DNA from: Clostridium sp. CAG:768
GTDB taxonomy: Bacteria > Cyanobacteriota > Vampirovibrionia > Gastranaerophilales > Gastranaerophilaceae
Assembly (NCBI GenBank): GCA_000437435.1
Contig: FR899622.1
Location: forward strand, 1 to 21,183
Length of the DNA stretch: 21,183 nt
Direction: 5' to 3'
Shown: in pieces, positions 7,874 through 14,185 of the stretch
Position numbering within the stretch: position 1 is the first letter of the stretch
How the letters are laid out: every line of letters begins with the position of its first letter
Position numbers and translations under genes: made by a program
The notes under the pieces: model-generated
Databases searched by the model: none
The model's input: the letters and a program-made list of their open reading frames with translations, nothing else
Told to the model about the DNA's origin: nothing

Positions 7874-8160
7874 TCATCTGTCATCTTAAAATCTTTTGGA
7901 AGTTTTTTAATTAATAGTTCAATAAACTCCAAAAAATCCATATCAAGAGAATTAACTATTTTCCAAAGAGTAGTAATTTGAGGGTCTCTTTTTCCTTTTT
8001 CTATTAAAGAAAGAGAACTACTTGATAAATCGTATTCATATGAATGTAATAAAATACCTTTGCCTATTTTTTCTCTTTTTTCATGAATAATTTCACCAAT
8101 AGCACTCAACAATATATCTTTTTTTTCTTTATTTATATTTTTTAATCGCTTCCGTTGCAT
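7870..8160 (-). CDS. XRE-family helix-turn-helix regulator
   Basis: A 96-residue protein with one Cro/C1-type DNA-binding domain at about 22-84. It shows LSAIGEIIHEKREK, then a helix-turn-helix whose recognition region is SSSSLSLIEKGKRDPQITTLWKIVNSLDMDFLEFI, close to the classical xxISxIExGxRxPSxxTLxKIAxAL pattern. There is no second domain, so it probably acts as a small dimeric repressor. It is divergent from the prepilin gene at 8223, and its start codon lies inside the -35 region of that gene's promoter. It may therefore control the prepilin, itself, or both (inference). Its own stop overlaps the stop of the aminotransferase gene. Confidence 0.85.
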   Translation of the reverse strand: MQRKRLKNINKEKKDILLSAIGEIIHEKREKIGKGILLHSYEYDLSSSSLSLIEKGKRDPQITTLWKIVNSLDMDFLEFIELLIKKLPKDFKMTDD

Positions 8161-8182
8161 ATTTTTAATAGTATGTTATAAT
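8155..8182 (+). promoter_or_regulatory. Extended -10 promoter of the first prepilin gene
   Basis: TTGCAT (8155-8160) and a perfect TATAAT (8177-8182) are 16 bases apart, with TG one base upstream of the -10 (TGTTATAAT). The predicted transcription start is near 8189. The -35 hexamer covers the start codon of the divergent XRE gene. Confidence 0.7.
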
Positions 8183-8196
8183 ATTAATAAGGTATG

Positions 8197-8206
8197 ACTA
8201 ATTAGT
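8197..8206. promoter_or_regulatory. Possible operator for the XRE regulator
   Basis: ACTAATTAGT is a perfect 10-bp palindrome just downstream of the predicted transcription start of the prepilin gene and about 40 bases upstream of the XRE gene. Its position suits a repressor site. Short AT-rich palindromes also occur by chance, so confidence is low. Confidence 0.3.
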
Positions 8207-8222
8207 AATATAGGGGATATAT

Positions 8223-8846
8223 ATGAGAAGGGCTTTTACTTTAGCTGAGGTATTAATAACACTTGGAATTATAGGAGTTGTTGCAGCTATGACAATGCCT
8301 GTATTAATCAATAATTATCAAAAAAAGGTAACAGCTGTAAGACTTGAAAAATTTTATACAATTATGAGTCAAGCTGTAATTCGTTGGCAAAATGAAGAAT
8401 CTATTACTCCTCCAGATTTTTTGTTTGATGATGATATTGTAAGGAATGGTAATCAATCAAAAAATTGGTTTAATTCTTCAATAGGAAAATATATAAATCA
8501 AAGTTCAATTAATAATATTTCTAATGCAGATTCATATTTTGACTCAAAGTTTAATGATGGCTCTGGATTTGTTGCTTATGTAGCTTCGAATGATGTTATG
8601 CACTTTTTTTATTGTGTAGAATATAAATACTGTTCTCTTGAAAGTTATGATGGAAGACATACTTTTTTATTTTCTCTTGTTAATGGAAAGTTTATCCCAT
8701 CAACAAATTCTCATATTTTAAAAAGCAGATCGAAATTATTAGAAGAGTGTAAAAATCCTCCAAATGGTAATAAATCTACTCGCCATGCCTGTACAAGACT
8801 AATCCAAGTTGATGGTTGGAATATTTCTAAAGACTATCCCTGGTAA
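8223..8846 (+). CDS. Type IV prepilin-like protein (orphan pilin/pseudopilin)
   Basis: A 207-residue prepilin with a very short leader, MRRA, then the class III processing site FTLAEVLITLGIIGVVAAMTMP. Glu9, position 5 of the predicted mature protein, is the conserved Glu for assembly. The hydrophobic helix runs to about residue 30, followed by the amphipathic NNYQKKVTAVRLEKFYTIMSQAV segment and a variable globular domain. Cysteines late in the protein (YKYCSLES, LLEECKN, RHACTRL) may form disulfides, and it ends DGWNISKDYPW. It would be cleaved by PilD and placed in the inner membrane or a pilus. GGGGA lies 5 bases before the ATG, and an extended -10 promoter precedes it. No pilus assembly genes are nearby. 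Confidence 0.9.
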   Translation: MRRAFTLAEVLITLGIIGVVAAMTMPVLINNYQKKVTAVRLEKFYTIMSQAVIRWQNEESITPPDFLFDDDIVRNGNQSKNWFNSSIGKYINQSSINNISNADSYFDSKFNDGSGFVAYVASNDVMHFFYCVEYKYCSLESYDGRHTFLFSLVNGKFIPSTNSHILKSRSKLLEECKNPPNGNKSTRHACTRLIQVDGWNISKDYPW

Positions 8847-8854
8847 TTAATTAT

Positions 8855-10603
8855 TTATTTACACCCAAAGTCATCTTTATCAATTTTTCCGTCAAAATTG
8901 TTATCAATCCCATCCGAACAAGAACCTATTGAATATTTCCCTTCTGATCTTACACCTTGATTTAGATATCTTTCAGGAATTTTTTGCCATAAGTATTCAA
9001 AAAAGCCTCTATAGTATTTTGCAAGTATTTTATTTTCTATTATCAATACATTTTCGTCATTTTTGTTTTCGCCGTTTTTAGAAAAATTCATTGATCCAAT
9101 TATTAAATACTTGTCATCTATTATCATAGTTTTTGAATGTACTTTTCCTGCATAATTTTCGACTTTAACTAAAATTCCATTATCTCTGAGTATTTTTATA
9201 TTTGATGCTTTATAATTTGTTGAGTCGTGTATTATTTTAATTTGTACTCCTCTTTTTCTAGCATTAATCAGTGAATTTTTTAATTCTTCATGTGTGAGTA
9301 CAAAAGTTGGTATGTAAATATATTTTTCAGCTTTATTAATTAGTGGAATAATATTTGTAGATATAATTTTATCTTTAGGTGAAAAAAGTGGCAGAATTCT
9401 TGCATTTTTTAGGGTAATTGTTTTTGTTCGAAATTTTTCTTTTTCATTGTGGAATTTTCCTGAGAGCATTTGGTTAAATTCTTGTTCATATATTTGAGCT
9501 AACTGTTCTGAATTAATTAGAATTAAACAATCAGAGTTAAAGCCTGAAAGTCCTGTGTTCGCAAAGTTCATAGAACCTGTAATTACTTTTGAGTTATCAA
9601 AGATAATAAATTTATTATGCATTATTATTTTAGGTGTATCAGTAGATTTTTCATCAGCTAAATTAATTATTAAATTTATGTCAGGGTAATAATTCCCTTT
9701 GCTTGTATCATAGACTAACCTAATTTTTACTCCTCTTGATTTTGCATTAATCAGTGCATTAATGATTTCTGGAGTATTGCTCCAGCCGTATAATGCTATA
9801 TCAATTGATGATTTAGAGTTTTTTATTTGATTTACAATTTCTTTGCAGGCAAGAGATGAGCATTTATTATCCGGTTTAAGTTTTGTAGTTAAATCTGTCA
9901 GAAACAATTTTACGCTGCCATTTGAAATCATTAGCGGATATTGTGGAATAATTTTTTTTATATTTTTTTGTTTTGTTATATGGCAAAATTTGCAAGGTAC
10001 AGATTCTTTTGGAAGTTGTTTTTCTTCAATTACTACAGCATCACTTGCTACAAGACCGTATTTACAGTCAAGTGTATGATATTTATTGCTTTTATGATTA
10101 AGAATTACAAGTTTGAGTCTTTTTGCTTTGTCTAATTGTTTTTTATAGTTGTTAAGGTAAGTTATATTGCCGTTTTCAAATCCTAAACCTGAAATTAATA
10201 ATTGTTTTTTATAAGAAATATTATCAACATTAATATCTGCAAATTTGCAGTCTTGATTTTGCTCTTTTGTGAATTTTAATTTTACATTTCTTTCTAATAA
10301 TGTATTTTCTGCAAAATTATCAGTAATATAGCCTAATTTTATAGCATCAGTTTTCGAAATCTCAATTTTTTTATATAAATTGTCATCTAACTCTGATAGA
10401 TTAGCTGTAAAAGTTTCTGTGTTTGGAATACATATTATTTCATCGTCTTCAAGAATTTTATTACTATTTAAGTCAACCCCAATTTTTGTAGGAGTAAAAA
10501 TTCTCAGCACAACTTTATCTGATTTTTGAAAAACATCAAAAATCGAAAAAATAGTGAATATTCCAATAATAGATAAGATTGCAAATATTTTATTTGTTTG
10601 CAT
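8855..10603 (-). CDS. Membrane-anchored phospholipase D-family protein with Cys/His and Ca-type motifs
   Basis: A 582-residue protein with an N-terminal signal anchor (about 5-24), so the bulk probably lies outside the membrane. Two complete HKD motifs mark the phospholipase D/nuclease fold: H329-N-K331 with D336 and GSMNF, and H489-S-K491 with D496 and GSMNF. Residues 174-208 (KYHTLDCKYG ... PCKFCH) have the YHxxxC...PCxxC layout of small metal-binding modules found beside nucleases. Residues 43-57 (DLNSNKILEDDE) and the extreme C-terminus 562-581 (CSDGIDNNFDGKIDKDDFGC) resemble Asp-rich calcium loops, the latter closed by two cysteines. The substrate could be phospholipid (cardiolipin-type) or DNA; the Cys/His module tips slightly toward nuclease. 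The start overlaps the upstream deacetylase gene by 14 bases, so the two are co-translated. Confidence 0.85.
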   Translation of the reverse strand: MQTNKIFAILSIIGIFTIFSIFDVFQKSDKVVLRIFTPTKIGVDLNSNKILEDDEIICIPNTETFTANLSELDDNLYKKIEISKTDAIKLGYITDNFAENTLLERNVKLKFTKEQNQDCKFADINVDNISYKKQLLISGLGFENGNITYLNNYKKQLDKAKRLKLVILNHKSNKYHTLDCKYGLVASDAVVIEEKQLPKESVPCKFCHITKQKNIKKIIPQYPLMISNGSVKLFLTDLTTKLKPDNKCSSLACKEIVNQIKNSKSSIDIALYGWSNTPEIINALINAKSRGVKIRLVYDTSKGNYYPDINLIINLADEKSTDTPKIIMHNKFIIFDNSKVITGSMNFANTGLSGFNSDCLILINSEQLAQIYEQEFNQMLSGKFHNEKEKFRTKTITLKNARILPLFSPKDKIISTNIIPLINKAEKYIYIPTFVLTHEELKNSLINARKRGVQIKIIHDSTNYKASNIKILRDNGILVKVENYAGKVHSKTMIIDDKYLIIGSMNFSKNGENKNDENVLIIENKILAKYYRGFFEYLWQKIPERYLNQGVRSEGKYSIGSCSDGIDNNFDGKIDKDDFGCK

Positions 10604-11441
10604 ATTCTTTTTTATAATTTGTTATTTCAAATCCAAGTCTTGCGATTTTATCTTTCAAAGCTTTGTTTTGAGTTATTAAAAATTCCGTATAATGTTGATT
10701 TTTATTTGATGTTGCATAGTGACAAGGATGTATTAATGCTTCTGTAATATGTGAATCTTCAATTGCTCTAAGACCATATTCGATTGTTAAATCATCCATT
10801 AATCCTGTATACCCGACACCTATCAGGTTATCATTAGTTTTAAGCCCATATTCCTCAACAACTTTTTTGTTGATAGAAGTGAAGTAATTTAATAATAAGA
10901 TTTTTAGAATATTAGGCGGATATTTCAAGTTAAGGTGTTTTCTTATGCTTGGTACAAAATACATTTCTTCATATTGAGTTCTAATATATGGAATATTGTA
11001 TTCTTTAGCAAGTTTTGCAGTTATCTTGAATAAGTTAGGTATTGAATGCGTATGAACATGAGAATCAATATGGTCTACTTTTGTATAATTCATAACAGTT
11101 TCAATTTGAGTTCTAAATTCAAATTCTACCTGATTTAAAAAACTTTCATCATGGGATTTTAAAAGAATACTTAAAAATCCGTTATTAAATTTTCCTTTTT
11201 TATTAGTTAAAAGAGGAGCTTTTGTCAAAGATCGTCCTTCTATAATGTTTAAATGCACTCCAAGACCTAAATTGGGACATTCAGGAATTATCTCATTTAC
11301 TGCTGCATTAAATGCTTTTCCGTTAGCACAAAGGCTTGCACTTGTTAAAAAACCATTGTGATAACCATCTAGTACTGCTCTGTTGAATGCTTTAGACATT
11401 CCAAAATCGTCTGCATTTAAAATAAATTTTTTTTCTACCAT
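10590..11441 (-). CDS. YdjC/ChbG/HpnK-type carbohydrate deacetylase
   Basis: A 283-residue protein of the YdjC-like family of metal-dependent deacetylases, which remove acetyl groups from N-acetylated sugars (chitooligosaccharides in ChbG, a hopanoid-linked GlcNAc in HpnK). Diagnostic motifs are ILNADDFGMS (7-16; metal/catalytic Asp11-Asp12), LGLGVHLNI (58-66; His63), VDHIDSHVHTHSIP (122-135; metal His128 and His132 region) and ALIHPCHYA (235-243; His238). Length and spacing are normal. No signal peptide, so it acts in the cytoplasm. It heads a two-gene unit with the PLD-family protein and diverges from a GT2 polyprenyl-phosphate glycosyltransferase. That arrangement suggests the pair handles a lipid-linked amino sugar for the cell surface (inference, by analogy to the HpnK and ArnC/ArnD logic). 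Confidence 0.88.
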   Translation of the reverse strand: MVEKKFILNADDFGMSKAFNRAVLDGYHNGFLTSASLCANGKAFNAAVNEIIPECPNLGLGVHLNIIEGRSLTKAPLLTNKKGKFNNGFLSILLKSHDESFLNQVEFEFRTQIETVMNYTKVDHIDSHVHTHSIPNLFKITAKLAKEYNIPYIRTQYEEMYFVPSIRKHLNLKYPPNILKILLLNYFTSINKKVVEEYGLKTNDNLIGVGYTGLMDDLTIEYGLRAIEDSHITEALIHPCHYATSNKNQHYTEFLITQNKALKDKIARLGFEITNYKKEYANK

Positions 11442-11456
11442 ATTCTAAAAAAATCC

Positions 11457-11485
11457 TTGCTTTAATAATATGTATATTATAGTAT
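11457..11485 (+). promoter_or_regulatory. Promoter of the GT2 glycosyltransferase gene
   Basis: TTGCTT (11457-11462) and TAGTAT (11480-11485) are 17 bases apart, about 36 bases upstream of the ATG at 11522. The -10 box overlaps that of the opposing promoter at 11476-11505. Confidence 0.5.
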
Positions 11486-11505
11486 AAAGTTGTCTATTTT
11501 GGCAA
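11476..11505 (-). promoter_or_regulatory. Promoter of the deacetylase-PLD unit
   Basis: On the minus strand TTGCCA (11500-11505) and a perfect TATAAT (11476-11481) are 18 bases apart, about 35 bases upstream of the ATG at 11441. It shares bases with the facing promoter, so the two would compete for polymerase. Confidence 0.55.
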
Positions 11506-11521
11506 ATGAGAGAGAAAATTT

Positions 11522-12475
11522 ATGGATAAACCGACATTAGCTATAATTGTTCCTTGTTTTAATGAAGAACTATGCGTAAAATCAACCATAGAAAAATTGT
11601 TGATTTTGTTAAATACACTTGTTGATAAAAATAAAATAAAAAACGATAGTTACTTATATCTTGTAGATGATGGATCTGTAGATAAAACATGGAATCTTAT
11701 AGAAGATGCACACAAAAATGATAAACGAGTTAAAGCATTGAAATTTATAAGAAATTTTGGAAACCAGAAGGCTCTTATTGCGGGATTAGAAGGAGTTAGG
11801 GAACTCGGTTGTGATTGTGCTGTATCAATTGATGCGGATTTGCAGCAGGACGAAAATGCAATAGAACTTTTTATAGATGAGTATATGAAGGGTGCAGATA
11901 TTGTATCAGGTATTAGAAATGACAGAAAAACTGATTCTTTTTTCAAAAAAGTAACAGCTTTGATGTTTTATAAAACTATGAATATATTAGGAGCCAAAAT
12001 ACCTCCAAACCATTCTGATTATAGATTAGTAAGCAAAAGAACTTTAGATGTAATGGAGTTGTATCCTGAAAAATATCTATTCTTAAGAGGTTTTTTTAAC
12101 GAATTAGGACTAAAAACTGCTTATGTTCATTTTAATGTAAAACCAAGAATGGCAGGAGAATCTAAATTTAATTTTATGTCACTTATGGTATTAGCATTAA
12201 ACGGAATAACATCTTACAGTGTTGTTCCTCTCAGATTTGTAGCTGTATTAGGCTTTTTTATGGCATTATTTGGTTTTTTAGTTGGTGTTGAAACAGTTAT
12301 TGAAAAAATATTTTGGCATAATTCTCCTAATGGCTGGGCTACTACAATTATTTTATTATGTGTATTTGGTGGTATTCAACTATTTTGTTTAGGTCTAATT
12401 GGTGAATATGTAGGTCAAGTATTTAGAGAGGTAAAAGCAAGACCTCGCTATGTTAAAGATATTGAACTAAGGTAA
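11522..12475 (+). CDS. GT2 polyprenyl-phosphate glycosyltransferase (GtrB/ArnC/DPM1-like)
   Basis: A 317-residue family 2 glycosyltransferase that moves a sugar from a nucleotide donor to a polyprenyl phosphate at the inner face of the membrane. The catalytic domain shows IIVPCFNEE (8-16), LVDDGSVDKTW (47-57; Asp49-Asp50), FIRNFGNQKALIAGLE (75-90), the metal-binding SIDADLQQD (102-110; Asp104 and Asp106), HSDYRLVSKRTLDVM (164-178) and RMAGESKFNFMSL (209-221). Two C-terminal membrane helices (about 238-260 and 272-296) follow, ending in GEYVGQVFREVKARPRYVK, as in GtrB, CsbB and YfdH. Length and layout are normal. GAGAGAG precedes the start. Likely role: lipid-linked sugar donor for surface polysaccharide or protein modification; the sugar cannot be read from sequence. 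The Cys-rich ORF begins 22 bases downstream, probably on the same transcript. Confidence 0.92.
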   Translation: MDKPTLAIIVPCFNEELCVKSTIEKLLILLNTLVDKNKIKNDSYLYLVDDGSVDKTWNLIEDAHKNDKRVKALKFIRNFGNQKALIAGLEGVRELGCDCAVSIDADLQQDENAIELFIDEYMKGADIVSGIRNDRKTDSFFKKVTALMFYKTMNILGAKIPPNHSDYRLVSKRTLDVMELYPEKYLFLRGFFNELGLKTAYVHFNVKPRMAGESKFNFMSLMVLALNGITSYSVVPLRFVAVLGFFMALFGFLVGVETVIEKIFWHNSPNGWATTIILLCVFGGIQLFCLGLIGEYVGQVFREVKARPRYVKDIELR

Positions 12476-12497
12476 ATATTTATGAAAGGAGCAAATT

Positions 12498-12599
12498 ATG
12501 AAAAGATGTCAAGCTGATCAAGCCCAAAAATCTTGTAAGAATAATAAAGCTTGTCTTGAATTGTCTACCTGCATAGCAGTCGGGGGGGGGGCAATTTAA
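12498..12599 (+). CDS. Short Cys-rich ORF ending at a poly-G tract, possibly the 5' part of a split gene
   Basis: ATG at 12498 has a strong ribosome-binding site (GAAAGGAG, 7-8 bases upstream) and gives 33 codons: MKRCQADQAQKSCKNNKACL, then ELSTCIAV, then three glycines (GGG codons), AI and TAA. Cysteines at 4, 13, 19 and 25. The frame ends only because ten Gs at 12582-12591 put the downstream bases in another frame. With 11 or 8 Gs the frame continues through NLKLSCLDYQWVEKEITKCY straight into the prepilin at 12662 without a stop. So this is either a genuine small protein, the 5' half of a frame-switching gene, or a gene broken by an error in the G count. No homologue recognised. Confidence 0.45.
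   Translation: MKRCQADQAQKSCKNNKACLELSTCIAVGGGAI
12582..12591. repeat. Homopolymeric G10 tract
   Basis: Ten consecutive Gs follow a C inside a coding-like stretch. Such a run is exceptional in this AT-rich DNA, and I noticed no other comparable run. G-tracts of this length are classic slipped-strand (phase-variation) sites and can also cause polymerase slippage during transcription; sequencing or assembly error is the main alternative. Confidence 0.9.
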
Positions 12600-12661
12600 A
12601 GCTTTCCTGTCTTGATTATCAATGGGTTGAAAAAGAGATAACAAAATGTTATATTAGTGAT

Positions 12662-13366
12662 ATGATACATCACTATAAAAAAGAAAAAGGGTTTACACTC
12701 GCAGAGATTTTAATAACATTAGGAGTAATTGGAGTTGTTGCAGCATTAACTCTTCCTAGTTTAATTAATAAATATAAAATTAAGCAGTTACACACAGCTT
12801 TTACTCGTTCAAGTAGTATTATTCAAAATGTATTAAATGAAACAGCTGTTGAATTTGGGTATACAAGTTTTAAAGACATTAATTCCTTATGTTCTGGGTT
12901 ATCTGCTGCTGAAAATGGTGCTTGTAAAGCAAAATATAATGCTCTGTTTGATGATATCAATGATTTTTATGCTTCGAGATTTCGTATTGTTAATACATTG
13001 AGGAATGAAGATGTAAGGAAATATTCTTTTAGCAATTATTCAAATTTAACTAAAACTAGTTATACCAATATTTATGGTGTAAATAATATATATTGTTTAG
13101 CTGATGGAACTTGTATTACAACTCTTTTATTTTTTTATCACAATCCTGCAGATGGTATTTCTTTAACATTTGACACTAATGGTCCTGTAAGAGGTCCTAA
13201 TAGATATGGTTACGATATATTTTTATATAACACGGGAGAGTGGTATAAATTATGTTCAAAAAATCAGGATGGTGATGTCTATAATGGACGTGGATGTTAT
13301 GATTATGCTATTAAAGATATAAATCCTGATGATAATTCAAAAGGATATTGGGCAAGTTTATATTAA
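12662..13366 (+). CDS. Type IV prepilin-like protein (second orphan pilin)
   Basis: A 234-residue prepilin: leader MIHHYKKEKG, processing site G10|F11, then FTLAEILITLGVIGVVAALT with the conserved Glu15. The amphipathic LINKYKIKQLHTAFTRSSSIIQNVLNE helix and a globular domain follow. Near the end, FDTNGPVRGPNRYGYDIFLY resembles the D-x-NG-x-x-GPN-x-x-G-x-D-x-F signature of pilin-like proteins in this group. Cysteine pairs (LCSGLS/GACKAK, IYCLADGTC, KLCSKN/RGCYDY) suggest disulfides. The ATG has no good ribosome-binding site, while the ORF upstream (12498) has one, so translation may depend on coupling or on frame joining across the G10 tract. The reading frame is open upstream to 12560. A bidirectional terminator follows 18 bases after the stop. 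Confidence 0.85.
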   Translation: MIHHYKKEKGFTLAEILITLGVIGVVAALTLPSLINKYKIKQLHTAFTRSSSIIQNVLNETAVEFGYTSFKDINSLCSGLSAAENGACKAKYNALFDDINDFYASRFRIVNTLRNEDVRKYSFSNYSNLTKTSYTNIYGVNNIYCLADGTCITTLLFFYHNPADGISLTFDTNGPVRGPNRYGYDIFLYNTGEWYKLCSKNQDGDVYNGRGCYDYAIKDINPDDNSKGYWASLY

Positions 13367-13383
13367 TGTATAATAATTTGCAT

Positions 13384-13413
13384 AAAAAAAGTGGATATAA
13401 ACCCACTTTTTTT
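13384..13413. terminator. Bidirectional terminator between the prepilin and SRP RNA genes
   Basis: AAAAAAAGTGG and CCACTTTTTTT form an 11-bp stem around ATATAAAC. Either strand reads a stem followed by a U-run, so it can stop both the plus-strand prepilin transcript and the minus-strand SRP RNA that ends just beyond it. Confidence 0.85.
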
Positions 13414-13417
13414 ATTT

Positions 13418-13674
13418 AGCCGTGCCACTGTCTATCGAATTAAGTAAATAAAATCTTTAAAAATATTATCTCTTTTTAATTACATAACACCCGCAAGTAT
13501 TATCTTAGTGCTGCTATGTTTCCATCCTGACACGGTTCGATAGCTTACGCCATCATGCACTTAAACGTCAACAATAATATATTTATCAAAGTTATTTACC
13601 GAACCCTCACAACAGGCTCTGCACCCCGCATTAGCTTCGGGTCAAGAGATTGCAATTCCCCGTGGAGCACGGCT
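13418..13674 (-). ncRNA. ffs: Signal recognition particle RNA (long form with Alu domain)
   Basis: On the minus strand, AGCCGTGC (13674-13667) pairs perfectly with GCACGGCT (13425-13418) to close the molecule, giving about 257 nt. The apical S-domain hairpin at about 13505-13535 reads GTGTCAGG, ATG-GAAA-CAT (a GNRA tetraloop) and AGCAGCAC, the near-invariant Ffh-binding loop. Near the 5' end GAGCCTGTTGTGAGGGTT is the Alu-domain core, so this is the long type known from Bacillus and cyanobacteria, not the short 4.5S type. The AT-rich arms (AAATAACTTTG... with ...AAAGATTTTATTT) form helix 5. It acts with Ffh and FtsY to bring nascent membrane proteins to the translocon. A promoter lies at the right distance upstream and a terminator directly downstream. 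Confidence 0.95.
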
Positions 13675-13680
13675 GATTTG

Positions 13681-13709
13681 ATATTAACATAAAATTATTA
13701 ATTAGTCTA
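13681..13709 (-). promoter_or_regulatory. Promoter of the SRP RNA gene
   Basis: On the minus strand TAGACT (13704-13709) and TAATAT (13681-13686) are 17 bases apart, with TG one base upstream of the -10. The predicted first base, 7 bases after the -10, is the A at 13674 that opens the closing stem of the RNA. Confidence 0.7.
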
Positions 13710-13792
13710 CGTTTTTTTATTTAATTTTATAGCCATTCTACTAATGCAAAAATTATCTAAAAAAGGATAATAATAGTTAGAAAGGAGAAATA

Positions 13793-14185
13793 ATGGAACG
13801 TTTAGATTTATATAGATGTGAAATCTGTGGAAATCTTGTTGAAGTCATTTTAGCAGGTGGCGGAGAGCTTGTATGTTGCGGTCAGCCAATGCACAAAATT
13901 GATGGAAAAAATAAAGAGGAAGCAGTTTTTGAAAAACATATCCCAGTTTTTGTAAAACAAGAAAACGGAACAGATGAAGTAAGAGTGGGAGAAGTTCTGC
14001 ATCCTATGACAGATGACCATTATATTATGTTTATAGAAACTATTTCTGAAGATAAAAAACATGCTCAATTACAATATTTATCACCTGGAGACGAACCTAA
14101 AATGCTATTAGAACATAAATTAGGCAAAACTTTAGCAAGAGAATTTTGTAATTTACATGGTCTATGGGAGGGCAAAAGTGATTAG
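13793..14185 (+). CDS. dfx: Desulfoferrodoxin-type superoxide reductase
   Basis: A 130-residue two-domain superoxide reductase, reducing superoxide to peroxide in the cytoplasm without making oxygen. The N-terminal desulforedoxin-like centre I has Cys9, Cys12, Cys28 and Cys29 (RCEICG ... VCCGQPM). The catalytic centre II has FEKHIPV (46-52; Glu47, Lys48, His49), HPMTDDHYI (70-78; His70, His76), and FCNLHGLW (118-125; Cys119, His122), i.e. the complete four-His one-Cys iron site. Length is typical. AAAGGAG precedes the ATG. It overlaps the ferritin gene start by 8 bases, a pairing that makes sense because both limit iron-driven oxygen damage. It suits a strict or near-strict anaerobe exposed to traces of oxygen. 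Confidence 0.96.
   Translation: MERLDLYRCEICGNLVEVILAGGGELVCCGQPMHKIDGKNKEEAVFEKHIPVFVKQENGTDEVRVGEVLHPMTDDHYIMFIETISEDKKHAQLQYLSPGDEPKMLLEHKLGKTLAREFCNLHGLWEGKSD

Noticed and set aside
13432..13543. 8-bp inverted repeat CTATCGAA/TTCGATAG about 100 bases apart
   Set aside because: Both copies lie within the SRP RNA, where the main arms pair differently; it is not a mobile-element end and may be chance or an alternative fold.
13680..13792. PerR- or Fur-type operator before the superoxide reductase gene
   Set aside because: The region is AT-rich with short imperfect repeats (TTATC...GATAA), but no convincing match to either operator was found.
14157..14177. Upstream ATG as the ferritin start
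   Set aside because: It lies inside the superoxide reductase gene without a ribosome-binding site and would add seven residues absent from the family.
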